7,014 bases of DNA from an uncultured Lachnospiraceae bacterium (GCA_900313265.1 OMRN01000269.1:1-7014); one strand, 5' to 3'. Shown: positions 1 to 6,541, counted from the stretch's first letter. A program made the numbers and translations. The notes: generated by a model not told the origin, from the letters alone.

Positions 1-338
1 GGATGCAGTCGGACTACGGATGCAGACCGGAAGACATCATTGCCGGAATCGGCCCGTCCATCGGAATGTGCTGCTTCGAAACGGACGAGGATGTTTTTAC
101 GGAATTCGTGGAACTGCCTTATCTGGACGATGCGTGGTTTTATAAGAAAGATAACGGTAAATTTGACATTGATTTGTGGAGAATCAATCTGGAGATGCTT
201 TTGTATGCGGGAATTCCGGAGGACCGGGTACATGTTTCGGGACTCTGCACCTGCTGCAACAGCGATGTGTTCTTCTCCCACCGCGCCAGCAAGGGAAAAA
301 GAGGAACCATGGCAGGTATCATTTGCATGAAAGAATAG
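1..338 (+). CDS. pgeF: PgeF/YfiH-family peptidoglycan editing factor (purine nucleoside phosphorylase / multicopper-oxidase-like fold), 3' part only
   Basis: The reading frame is open from the window edge to a TAG at 336-338, so the N-terminal half of the protein lies outside the window. What is visible is the C-terminal 111 or so residues. They carry the family signature block GIGPSIGMCCFE near the start. The closing block follows: a CT pair (GLCTCC), then FFSHRASKGKRGTMAGII, which is the usual end of YfiH/YlmD/LACC1-like proteins. Family knowledge: these cytoplasmic enzymes are metal-dependent purine nucleoside phosphorylases or deaminases, and PgeF is reported to prevent wrong amino acids entering peptidoglycan precursors. 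The visible end is unusually Cys-rich (two CC pairs). The ATG at bases 3-5 is an internal Met, not the start. The next gene begins 18 bases downstream with no terminator between, so the two are probably co-transcribed. The family call is firm; the exact role is inferred. Confidence 0.88.
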   Translation, partial: MQSDYGCRPEDIIAGIGPSIGMCCFETDEDVFTEFVELPYLDDAWFYKKDNGKFDIDLWRINLEMLLYAGIPEDRVHVSGLCTCCNSDVFFSHRASKGKRGTMAGIICMKE

Positions 339-356
339 AAGCAGGACGGATACCGA

Positions 357-1847
357 ATGAAGGATTTTTCTTTTCCGTTGGACAGCATTCTTGTCTGGAA
401 AAACGGAAAAATTATAAAAGAGGAATATCAATATCCGTATGGTGAGAAATCTCTTCACCGTATGTTTTCCATGGCAAAAAGTTATACTTCCCTCGCAATC
501 GGTGCATTAATTTGTGAGGGAAAACTTCATCTGACGGATAAAATCGGGGATTTTTTTCCGGAACTGCTTCCGGAAAAGAATGACCCTTTTTTTGATGAAA
601 TGACGATTCATGATATGCTGCGGATGCGTACCTGCTTTGCGGTTACCACATATAAAAACAAATTGGATGAAAACTGGGTGGGCAGTTATTTTTCAACAAA
701 GCCGGATCATTCTCCGGGGATGATTTTTAAATACGATACGTCTGCCGCACTGGTTCTTTCCGCTTTGGTTGAGAAGATTACCGGCCGGAACGTGATCGAT
801 TATCTTCGGGTTGTTTTCTTAAATGAAGCCGGATTTTCAAAGGATGCTTATTTTATGCCGGATCCGTTCGGGACGGGAAACGGAGGTTCCGGTCTGATGG
901 CTTATCCGAAGGATATTCTTTTAACCGGCACGTTTCTTCTTTCTGCTTACCGGGGGAGACTGAAGAGGGATTATCCGGGTTTGTTTTTAAAAGCGGATTC
1001 GGAAAAGTGCACAGATTCATCTGCCGGTTCGGAAAACGGGAATTATGATACCGGGTTTTACGATCGTTTTGAAAAATATATAAAAGATGCCATGAGTTAT
1101 CATACGGCGACCGTGCACGAGGGAAAGACAAGGTCCGAACGATACGGCTACGGGTATATGTTCTGGATGATTCCGAAAGGCGGTATTATGATGTACGGCA
1201 TGGGAGGGCAGTATCTGGTTATTTATCCGGATACAAAAACCGTCGTGGTGACAACGGCGGATACCCAGTCGGAAGCCGGGGGAAATCAGAGAATTCTGGA
1301 TGCAATCGAGAAAGAATATGCCGGGACGGATTCAGTGAGGGAGAGTATGGATTTCGAAACGACAATTCCCGACGGTTTGTCCTTAACGGAAGAAGACAAA
1401 AAAAGCGGAATGGACCGTTTTTTCGGAACCTATGAAATTACAAAAAAGGATTCGTATTTTTCCGGATTTGTTTTTGATGAAAAGAAAATTCTTTTCGATA
1501 CAAAAGAAGGGAAATATGTTTTCTTCTATGAAACGGGACGGTTCGGTGAAGGGAATGTTATCTTTTATCCGCCGGACGACAAAACGGATGATTGCCCGGC
1601 CGGATTTACATCGGATTATTCGTTCGGCTTACGTGCGAAACCGGTTTCCTGTGCAATCGCGCGGTATCAGCCGGACGGAAGTATCTATATACAGGCACGC
1701 CTTACGGGTGAAGATTTCGGGATGATTCATTTTATGATTGCCGCAAAGGAAGACGGGCAGACTCTTTTATATATCCGCAAGGCTGTTGAATTCTTTCTCC
1801 CCTGTTTTAACGGATTCTTCGACGCCCGGAAAGTTGTCAGTGAATAA
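357..1847 (+). CDS. Serine hydrolase of the beta-lactamase (PF00144, class C-like) fold, predicted cytoplasmic
   Basis: The product is 496 residues. The catalytic SxxK motif is S38-M-A-K41, in a stretch ending AKSYTSLAIGALICEGKL that is typical of this family. The second motif position is Y126-D-T-S, within FKYDTSAALVLSALVEKITG. A glycine-rich GGSGLMAYPKD block lies at about 176-186, and YGYGYMFWM leads to Y280-G-M-G-G-Q at the place of the third (KTG/HxG) motif, where a Lys or His would be more usual. Residues from about 340 to 496 form an extra, probably beta-rich, C-terminal region. There is no signal peptide or lipobox, so it should stay in the cytoplasm, unlike true penicillin-binding proteins. 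The ATG at 357 has AGGA at 343-346, ten bases upstream. The SxxK is only 38 residues from the start, which is short but workable. Relatives include esterases, amidases and D-amino-acid peptidases; the substrate cannot be told from the sequence. Confidence 0.85.
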   Translation: MKDFSFPLDSILVWKNGKIIKEEYQYPYGEKSLHRMFSMAKSYTSLAIGALICEGKLHLTDKIGDFFPELLPEKNDPFFDEMTIHDMLRMRTCFAVTTYKNKLDENWVGSYFSTKPDHSPGMIFKYDTSAALVLSALVEKITGRNVIDYLRVVFLNEAGFSKDAYFMPDPFGTGNGGSGLMAYPKDILLTGTFLLSAYRGRLKRDYPGLFLKADSEKCTDSSAGSENGNYDTGFYDRFEKYIKDAMSYHTATVHEGKTRSERYGYGYMFWMIPKGGIMMYGMGGQYLVIYPDTKTVVVTTADTQSEAGGNQRILDAIEKEYAGTDSVRESMDFETTIPDGLSLTEEDKKSGMDRFFGTYEITKKDSYFSGFVFDEKKILFDTKEGKYVFFYETGRFGEGNVIFYPPDDKTDDCPAGFTSDYSFGLRAKPVSCAIARYQPDGSIYIQARLTGEDFGMIHFMIAAKEDGQTLLYIRKAVEFFLPCFNGFFDARKVVSE

Positions 1848-3495
1848 ATTTGTATTTGACGGATTTTACGACCGCAGGTCCTCCTGCGGTCTTGCTGTTT
1901 CCGAAACAGAAAACACCGTTTTTTACACCGACCCATCGACCGGCCAGAGCGGGAATTGCGATTTCGGAATCAAAGCAGGAAAGAATGATTTCCTCCGAAG
2001 GGATATGCATTGCCCACTGCTCCCGGCCCAGATAATCCGTACGGTCCAGATGATTTCGGTATTCTCTGATGCGAACAAAAATCCGGAATGTTACAAGATA
2101 TCCGGCATCCTTTAACCGTTCGGAGTCTATCGGAATGCTTTCCGTTGTTTCTTCGGTATGGGAAGTATGGTTGTTGAAATTATATTCCGAAGAGTCCCGC
2201 TCGCCGGTTTTCAGATAGTGCTGGTATCCTTTTATGAGGCATAAACGGTATTCATCCAAAGCGGTGCGTGAAACGCAGATTCCGGCATAGGACTGTCCGA
2301 GACTTACGATTCCGGCCTGACAGCCGGGTCCGAGTTTTGATAAGTCCATGACGGTTTCGCAGTCAAATTCCGGGGCCGGCCATTTCTGCAGCAGGAGATT
2401 TTTCACATCGGACAGGGGGCGTTTATCCTCTTTATAAACAGGCATCAGAAGCATTCCGAGTTCCGGCCGGATTTCGTACCAGGAATTTTCGTAATTTGCG
2501 TTCCATTGCCACTGAAGGCCGAGGGAGGAACTTTGAAAAGAGTCGTCACAGTCGGGCCGGGTTTGCGTTACATATTCCGCTCCGGCAGGCTTTGCATATT
2601 CCGTGACGGGTTCTCCGAAACTTTCGCCCGGTGCAAAAGAGCCGATGACCGGCCAGTCATCCACCCATGTGAGCGGCTGCATGTGAACAATCCGCCCGCC
2701 TGCATATACATCCTGAAAATGCAGAAAATAATTTTCGCCGTTTAACGTATCCACCCAGGCCCCCTGATGCGGACCGTTGACGTCGGATTTTCCCTGCTTT
2801 AAAACGATACGGCACTCGTAAGGTCCGTAAATATTCCGGCTTCTTAAAACAACCTGATGGCCGGCCTTGACGCCGCCTGCGGGCGCAAAAATATAATAGA
2901 AACCGTTTCTCTTATATAATTTCGGACCCTCCAGTGTTTCGTTTTCCGTGTTGTTTGCATCATAAATAATCCGGAATTCGCCGGTTAAGGAAAGGCCGTC
3001 TTCGCTCATTGTTGTCAGCAAAAGAATGCTTTTTCTTCCGCACCTTGAGAAGGCAACGGCACAGATGAGATAAGCTTTTCGGTCATCGTCCCAGAAAGGA
3101 CAGGGGTCTATATATCCTGCTCCGGACAGAATTTTTACCGGATCGGACCATTTGCCGGTAATGTCCGGTGTTGTGGAAACATAGATTCCTTCATCCGGCA
3201 TCGGGAAGTAACAGTAATAAAGATTGTTATGATACCGAAGGGAGGGCGCCCATACTCCGCATCCGTGTGTGGGTTCAAAGTAGCGCTCTTCCGGAATTTG
3301 CGGACAGACATAGTTGATTACTTTCCAGTTTATCAAATCTTTGGAGTGCAAAACGGGAATTGCCGGCGAGTTTGAAAAACTGGAGGATACCATATAATAA
3401 TCACTTCCGACACGGATTGCGTCCGGATCGGAGTAATCCCCGTATAAGACAGGGTTTTTGTATTGTGTTTTCGGTAGATTATCGTTTCGGATCAT
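1837..3495 (-). CDS. Glycoside hydrolase family 43 enzyme (beta-xylosidase / alpha-L-arabinofuranosidase type), intracellular
   Basis: The product is 552 residues with no signal peptide. The N-terminal five-bladed propeller spans about 12-300 and has all three GH43 acidic residues: D23 in DYSDPD (general base), D130 in GYIDPCPFW (pKa modulator) and E189 in TLEGPKLY (general acid). Their spacing closely matches characterised GH43 xylosidases. GVWAPSLRYH (80-89) and GPHQGAWVDT (241-250) are further family blocks. LGLQWQWNAN at 325-334 opens the C-terminal beta-sandwich domain, which runs to the end. A start at 3531 would add 12 residues but has no ribosome site; the ATG at 3495 has AAAGGA seven bases upstream and is chosen. 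The enzyme probably trims xylose or arabinose from imported oligosaccharides, matching the importer genes nearby. Its last 11 bases overlap the end of the convergent serine hydrolase gene, and no separate minus-strand terminator was found. The family is firm; the sugar specificity is inferred. Confidence 0.93.
   Translation of the reverse strand: MIRNDNLPKTQYKNPVLYGDYSDPDAIRVGSDYYMVSSSFSNSPAIPVLHSKDLINWKVINYVCPQIPEERYFEPTHGCGVWAPSLRYHNNLYYCYFPMPDEGIYVSTTPDITGKWSDPVKILSGAGYIDPCPFWDDDRKAYLICAVAFSRCGRKSILLLTTMSEDGLSLTGEFRIIYDANNTENETLEGPKLYKRNGFYYIFAPAGGVKAGHQVVLRSRNIYGPYECRIVLKQGKSDVNGPHQGAWVDTLNGENYFLHFQDVYAGGRIVHMQPLTWVDDWPVIGSFAPGESFGEPVTEYAKPAGAEYVTQTRPDCDDSFQSSSLGLQWQWNANYENSWYEIRPELGMLLMPVYKEDKRPLSDVKNLLLQKWPAPEFDCETVMDLSKLGPGCQAGIVSLGQSYAGICVSRTALDEYRLCLIKGYQHYLKTGERDSSEYNFNNHTSHTEETTESIPIDSERLKDAGYLVTFRIFVRIREYRNHLDRTDYLGREQWAMHIPSEEIILSCFDSEIAIPALAGRWVGVKNGVFCFGNSKTAGGPAVVKSVKYKFIH
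1870..1899 (+). terminator. Terminator-like hairpin for the serine hydrolase transcript, inside GH43 coding DNA
   Basis: A perfect 9-base-pair stem (1870-1878 GACCGCAGG with 1883-1891 CCTGCGGTC) closes a four-base TCCT loop. On the plus strand it is followed by TTGCTGTTT, a weak and broken U-tract. It starts 22 bases after the serine hydrolase stop codon, the right place for an intrinsic terminator. On the other strand the same bases encode residues near the C terminus of the GH43 enzyme (around KTAGGPAVV). The hairpin is seen directly; its role as a terminator is inferred and limited by the poor U-tract. Confidence 0.45.
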
Positions 3496-3502
3496 TGTTT
3501 TT

Positions 3503-3508
3503 TCCTTT
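3503..3508 (-). promoter_or_regulatory. Ribosome binding site that fixes the GH43 start
   Basis: On the minus strand AAAGGA lies seven bases before the ATG at 3495. The upstream in-frame ATG at 3531 is preceded only by AT-rich sequence with no Shine-Dalgarno match, and lies only about 20 bases from the predicted transcription start. This supports the shorter protein. Confidence 0.75.
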
Positions 3509-3556
3509 GCCCCGCATATTTTCCGGACCATTTAATCATGTCATCGTAATATAAAT

Positions 3557-3587
3557 AATATAACCATTTGAATTTTATAATTGTCAA
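3557..3587 (-). promoter_or_regulatory. Candidate sigma-A promoter for the GH43 gene
   Basis: Read on the minus strand, a perfect TTGACA -35 box (3587-3582) is followed by TATATT (3562-3557) at 19 bases or TTATAT (3563-3558) at 18 bases. Transcription would start near 3550, giving a leader of about 55 bases to the ATG at 3495. The -35 box is perfect but the spacing is slightly long, which is compatible with a promoter needing help from an activator. Confidence 0.5.
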
Positions 3588-3608
3588 GAGGAACCGGTAT
3601 GTGATATT
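3581..3608 (+). promoter_or_regulatory. Candidate promoter for the DUF624 gene, sharing its -35 with the divergent GH43 promoter
   Basis: TTGTCA (3581-3586) is followed after 16 bases by GATATT (3603-3608), with a TG one base before the -10 box (extended -10 type). The -35 box overlaps the TTGACA of the minus-strand promoter by five bases. Start of transcription would be near 3615, leaving a leader of roughly 165 bases. The -10 matches only four of six consensus bases, so this is tentative. Confidence 0.3.
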
Positions 3609-3624
3609 TTTTAATCATATGCCG
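3595..3624. promoter_or_regulatory. 30-base imperfect dyad, candidate operator in the divergent control region
   Basis: The left arm CGGTATGTGAT (3595-3605) and right arm ATCATATGCCG (3614-3624) match as inverted repeats at nine of eleven positions, around an AT-only eight-base centre. The two mismatches would be G-U pairs in RNA, so a hairpin is also possible. The dyad covers the -10 and start region of the proposed plus-strand promoter and lies just upstream of the minus-strand -35. A regulator bound here could control both directions. No regulator gene is in the window to assign it to. Confidence 0.4.
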
Positions 3625-3778
3625 CGGGAAGACGAAGCCGGATTAATCTTCCGGCGTATTCGAAAGCGGTTCCCGATTTGTTCCAATCGTATCGGGCGTG
3701 GAATGTAAGAAGCTTTCAAGGCGCCGGGTAACGGTGCCGGCGGTTCCGAAAATAATAAACTCAATTACGGGGGTAATG
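3625..3778 (+). other. Untranslated leader of the DUF624 gene with short inverted repeats
   Basis: This 154-base stretch has no supported gene. It contains a perfect 6-base-pair hairpin (3637-3642 GCCGGA with 3650-3655 TCCGGC, seven-base loop). A second possible hairpin pairs CCCGAT (3672-3677) with ATCGGG (3691-3696), competing with CGATT (3674-3678) against AATCG (3685-3689). None is followed by a U-tract, so they are not terminators. A reading frame from 3698 runs into the DUF624 gene, but it reads as leader sequence with basic, low-similarity residues. Confidence 0.3.
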
Positions 3779-4492
3779 ATGAAAATATTTGATATAGACG
3801 GGCCTTTAATGCGTTTTCTGGGTAATGCATTTGACTTTTTTATGATTTTTCTTCTGACGGCGCTGCTTTGCATACCGGTTGTCACGGCAGGTGCGGCGAT
3901 GACGGCCGCCCAGTATGTATCGATGAAAATAATGAGAAAGGAAGCACCGAAGGTGTTTTCCTCCTACTTTGGTGCATTTAAAAGCAATTTCAGGCAGGCG
4001 ACCCTTCTTTGGCTGATCCAGCTTGTTATTCTGGCTGTTGTTGCATTTGACTGGATTTATGTGCTGAGTATCGGCTGGGGAAATGTTTTTCTGATTTACA
4101 GGGCATTTCTGATTCTTGCAAGCAGTATCGTGGTTTTTGTGAATTTAACGATGTACGCGGTGATTGCAAGGTTTGAGATGAAGGGAAAAGACGTTATGAA
4201 AACGTCGTTTATTCTTGCGATGACCAACTTTCCTTTTTTGGCAATCCTCGTTTTGATTATCGGGGCAACGGTCTTTTGCTGTATCTGGTTTTTCAGTCTG
4301 CTGCCGGCATTTTTCGTAATCGGATTTACCGGTGCGACGGCTTTTCACGGATTTATTATGAAAAGAGCCTGTGCCAGACTTGAAAAAAAATATGAAGAAC
4401 TGAACGATAAAGGGGAATCCGGCATAGAATCCGACAGTGAATCCGACGCGGAATCCGACATGAATGAAACCGGGACAGAGCAAGAGGATTAA
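3779..4492 (+). CDS. DUF624 / YesL-like integral membrane protein
   Basis: The product is 237 residues. It opens with FDIDGPLMRFLGNAFDFFMIFLLTALLCIPVVTAGAAMTA, the recognisable DUF624 N terminus (polar start, membrane helix, then the conserved P-V-V-T-x-G-A block). Hydrophobic stretches at about 18-45, 74-96, 104-130 and 142-186 suggest four or five membrane helices. KNFR-like basic bases (KSNFRQ, 68-73) fall between helices. The ATG at 3779 is chosen because the family starts at this point and GGGGG (3769-3773) lies five bases upstream; the adjacent ATG at 3776 is nearly equivalent, while the frame open from 3698 adds 27 unrelated residues. The last 25 residues are a highly acidic tail made by a 12-base tandem repeat, outside the conserved domain. 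Family knowledge: DUF624 genes such as Bacillus yesL sit in sugar ABC importer clusters, but no biochemical role is established. The setting between GH43 and importer genes fits that pattern. Confidence 0.85.
   Translation: MKIFDIDGPLMRFLGNAFDFFMIFLLTALLCIPVVTAGAAMTAAQYVSMKIMRKEAPKVFSSYFGAFKSNFRQATLLWLIQLVILAVVAFDWIYVLSIGWGNVFLIYRAFLILASSIVVFVNLTMYAVIARFEMKGKDVMKTSFILAMTNFPFLAILVLIIGATVFCCIWFFSLLPAFFVIGFTGATAFHGFIMKRACARLEKKYEELNDKGESGIESDSESDAESDMNETGTEQED
4415..4462 (+). repeat. Four-copy 12-base tandem repeat encoding an acidic tail
   Basis: Four in-frame units of the form GAATCCGRCNNN start at 4415, 4427, 4439 and 4451. They encode ESGI, ESDS, ESDA and ESDM, residues 213-228 of the DUF624 protein. 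The first six bases are identical in all four units; the last three vary. Because the unit is a multiple of three, copy-number change would lengthen or shorten the tail without a frameshift. Confidence 0.9.
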
Positions 4493-4583
4493 GACGGACC
4501 TTCCGAAAAACGTAACGCGAAAGGGGAATTTTTGAAACAAGCTTCTGAAAAGAATTTTGACAAATAAGAGAATTTTCAGGAAA

Positions 4584-4612
4584 AGAAGCACACCTTCGGG
4601 GTGTGTTTTTTT
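4584..4612 (+). terminator. Rho-independent terminator after the DUF624 gene
   Basis: The stem CACACC (4589-4594) pairs with GGTGTG (4600-4605) around a TTCGG loop, and is followed by seven T (4606-4612). An A-rich flank before the stem can extend the pairing into the T-run. It lies about 90 bases after the DUF624 stop and separates that gene from the binding-protein transcription unit. Confidence 0.85.
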
Positions 4613-4770
4613 GTGCATTTTTGCATGGCATAAGAGGCTGGTTTTGCTTTTTTTTTGCGTAAAACGCGGGGGTTTTGTGTAAATGGTTTCATAAATGGCG
4701 CAAAAATGGAGATTGTGCAATTTTTACATAGTTATTCTCAAATTCTGTGTATTTTTTTTGAAAAAAATTG
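4613..4770. other. AT-rich upstream region of the binding-protein promoter, no gene
   Basis: The stretch between the terminator and the -35 box has no supported coding sequence on either strand. It is rich in T- and A-runs, including T8 at 4752-4759 and A7 at 4761-4767. The A7 run sits immediately upstream of the -35, where an UP element would act. Three AAATGG copies start at 4681, 4693 and 4704, about one helical turn apart. A small GCGT-AAA-ACGC hairpin lies at 4657-4667, preceded rather than followed by T-runs, so it is not a plus-strand terminator. Confidence 0.45.
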
Positions 4771-4799
4771 TTGCAAAGCATTAAAAAAATGAATAGAAT
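4771..4799 (+). promoter_or_regulatory. Sigma-A-type promoter of the binding-protein operon
   Basis: TTGCAA (4771-4776) and TAGAAT (4794-4799) are separated by 17 bases, the preferred spacing. Each box matches the consensus at four or five of six positions. Transcription should begin near 4806, giving a leader of about 110 bases before the ATG at 4916. The cre box directly downstream supports this placement. Confidence 0.7.
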
Positions 4800-4811
4800 T
4801 TACATAAAGAG

Positions 4812-4825
4812 TGAAAGCGCTTACA
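4812..4825 (+). promoter_or_regulatory. Catabolite-responsive element (cre), CcpA-type operator
   Basis: TGAAAGCGCTTACA fits the cre consensus TGWAARCGYTWNCA at all fixed positions, with the CG centre and near-perfect dyad symmetry. It lies at about +7 to +20 relative to the predicted transcription start, a position at which CcpA bound with phospho-HPr represses initiation or blocks elongation. This predicts that the importer is shut down when preferred sugars are present. A local LacI-family regulator could recognise a similar site, so CcpA is the likely but not the only reader. Confidence 0.82.
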
Positions 4826-4900
4826 AAAAATGAAACTAATGCGGACGGCAAACGAAAACCGGTCGCGGGAACGAAACAAATATCACATTTACAGTTTTCA

Positions 4901-4908
4901 AAGGAGGA
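4901..4908 (+). promoter_or_regulatory. Strong ribosome binding site that fixes the binding-protein start
   Basis: AAGGAGGA ends seven bases before the ATG at 4916, a near-ideal Shine-Dalgarno site and the strongest in the window. It shows that the in-frame GTG at 4811, which lies against the cre box, is not the start. Confidence 0.92.
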
Positions 4909-4915
4909 ATTACAG

Positions 4916-6541
4916 ATGAAGAAGAAACTTGTATCCGTTTTGCTTGCAACCTCGATGGTACTCAGCCTTGTTGCATGTACGGGCGGTACGGAAGCGACAT
5001 CCGATGTTGCAACCGGAACATCCGAAGGAGGACAGACAACGGTAGAAGCACCTGCCGGAGATTATGACCTGACCAGCATTAAGATGGTAGTTGACGGAAC
5101 CTTAACAGCCAACCTTGATAACCGCCAGGATGCTTTCATCGAGCAGTGGCAGGAAGCAATCAAGGAAGAGACCGGAAGGGATGTTACCCTTAACATCAAC
5201 CAGCTCGATCACTCCGGATATGTGGATGCTGTCGGACGTCTTTTTGCAGGCGGCGATTATCCCGATGTAATGATTATGCCGGCTTCCATGTATGCACAGT
5301 ACGCCAGCACAGGTATTCTCTGGGATATGACGGATGCTTACAACAATGCAGAGTTCCAGTCGAGAATGGAAAAACCCGAAATTAACGAAGGCTTAAAGAG
5401 AGACGGAAAACTTTACGGATTCTCTCCTGCATACGGAAACGGATGCGTTACTTATGTAAAGACCGCATGGCTTGACGCAGTAGGATTAAAGGCTTCCGAC
5501 ATCAAGACATATGATGACTATTACAATATGCTTCTTAAGTTCACGAACGAAGATCCCGACGGTAACGGAAAGAACGATACTTACGGAACCATCGCGGCAG
5601 GATTCATGAAAACAGACGAGGCACCTTATATCAATTATCTTCCTGAATTCTGGCAGGACGCTTATCCCGCAATTTATCAGAACGAAAGCGGCGAATGGGT
5701 AGACGGATTTACGGAAGATGCTACAAAACAGGCACTTATCAGACTTCAGAAAGCATACAAAGACGGTGTAATCGATCCCGAAACTCTGACCGCTTCCACC
5801 AAGATTGCACGTGAAAAATACTTCTCCAACGAGCAGTCCGGTTCTTCAGGATCCTTCGCATACTGGGCAGGTACCTGGTATCAGACACTGACCGATAACC
5901 TGGTTAAGAACGATGTGGATACCGAGCTGGTTATGCTTGATCCGATTGCAGAAGTAGGTTCTTATATCAACCGTGAAGCTCCCGTGTGGGTTATCATTGA
6001 CGATCAGGACGGAGACAATTCTCGTGAGCAGGCAATTTTCGATACTTTTATCGACACCATGTTAGACGGCGGAAAAGTACAGGTTCTTTGGACATACGGT
6101 GCGGAAGACGTTCACTGGTCCACAAAGGCCGAAAGTTTTGTACTGAATGCAGGAACCGATAATGAGAAGTCCTATGAGTATGCGGACGGCGAGTTCCACT
6201 TAAAGCAGTCTCCGAATGATGCGAATTCTCTTTGGAAGAAGAATGCAATGGATCCCGCACTTGTAATCGCTCCTCTTGTAGGTGAGTATGCTGACTTTAC
6301 CAGCACTTCCGAACTTGCTGCACAGGGAAATCTCTTCTTCGTTCAGCATTGCAAGGATGCACATCCTTCACCTTCCTGCGAAACGCTGACCAATGAATCC
6401 GGTACCATTCAGGATGCACAGAACAGGGTAATCTCCGCCGTTATCGTAGAAGGCAAGGACGTTGATGCCGCCTTAGCGGATTATGAAGCAGAAGCAGGCG
6501 CAATCGTTGCACAGGCACTCAGTGAACTGAATGCACAATAA
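4916..6541 (+). CDS. Extracellular solute-binding lipoprotein of a sugar ABC importer (family 1, LplA-like)
   Basis: The product is 541 residues. Residues 1-20 are a lipoprotein signal (MKKK, hydrophobic core, then L-V-A) and C21 is the predicted lipidated cysteine, so the mature protein is anchored outside the membrane. A Thr/Ser/Gly/Glu-rich linker (22-48) leads into the binding domain. Family marks include the N-lobe block LFAGGDYPDVMIMPASMYAQYASTG (about 109-133) and DGKLYGFSPAYG (163-174). The acidic loop D213-P-D-G-N-G-K-N-D221 resembles a calcium-binding loop and is common in LplA-like proteins. The protein is large, as is usual for this oligosaccharide-binding subgroup. Codon choice differs from its neighbours, with more TTC, AAC and CCC/CCT, as expected of a highly expressed gene. 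It has its own promoter, cre box and strong ribosome site. With GH43 nearby, the ligand may be a xylan- or arabinan-derived oligosaccharide, but this is inference. Confidence 0.93.
   Translation: MKKKLVSVLLATSMVLSLVACTGGTEATSDVATGTSEGGQTTVEAPAGDYDLTSIKMVVDGTLTANLDNRQDAFIEQWQEAIKEETGRDVTLNINQLDHSGYVDAVGRLFAGGDYPDVMIMPASMYAQYASTGILWDMTDAYNNAEFQSRMEKPEINEGLKRDGKLYGFSPAYGNGCVTYVKTAWLDAVGLKASDIKTYDDYYNMLLKFTNEDPDGNGKNDTYGTIAAGFMKTDEAPYINYLPEFWQDAYPAIYQNESGEWVDGFTEDATKQALIRLQKAYKDGVIDPETLTASTKIAREKYFSNEQSGSSGSFAYWAGTWYQTLTDNLVKNDVDTELVMLDPIAEVGSYINREAPVWVIIDDQDGDNSREQAIFDTFIDTMLDGGKVQVLWTYGAEDVHWSTKAESFVLNAGTDNEKSYEYADGEFHLKQSPNDANSLWKKNAMDPALVIAPLVGEYADFTSTSELAAQGNLFFVQHCKDAHPSPSCETLTNESGTIQDAQNRVISAVIVEGKDVDAALADYEAEAGAIVAQALSELNAQ

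Noticed and set aside
3496..3531. Longer GH43 start at 3531
   Set aside because: No Shine-Dalgarno sequence precedes it, whereas AAAGGA precedes the ATG at 3495, and the extra residues match no GH43 feature.
3661..3674. Second cre-like site CGAAAGCGGTTCCC
   Set aside because: The first and last conserved bases (T and A) are both wrong and dyad symmetry is poor, so it is not a convincing cre.
3698..3778. Longer DUF624 start at 3698
   Set aside because: The extra 27 residues do not resemble the family, whose conserved N terminus begins at the ATG near 3779.
4557..4585. TTGACA at 4557-4562 as a promoter
   Set aside because: No -10-like hexamer lies 16-19 bases downstream, and the position is in the 3' untranslated region just before a terminator.
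4145..4720. 191-residue minus-strand reading frame
   Set aside because: It is antisense to the DUF624 gene, crosses its terminator, has a Lys/Phe/Cys-biased composition typical of a shadow frame, and lacks a ribosome site or recognisable motif.
4811..4915. GTG start 35 codons upstream for the binding protein
   Set aside because: It lies at the transcription start and abuts the cre box, has no ribosome site, and would bury the lipoprotein signal sequence. The ATG at 4916 has AAGGAGGA at seven bases.
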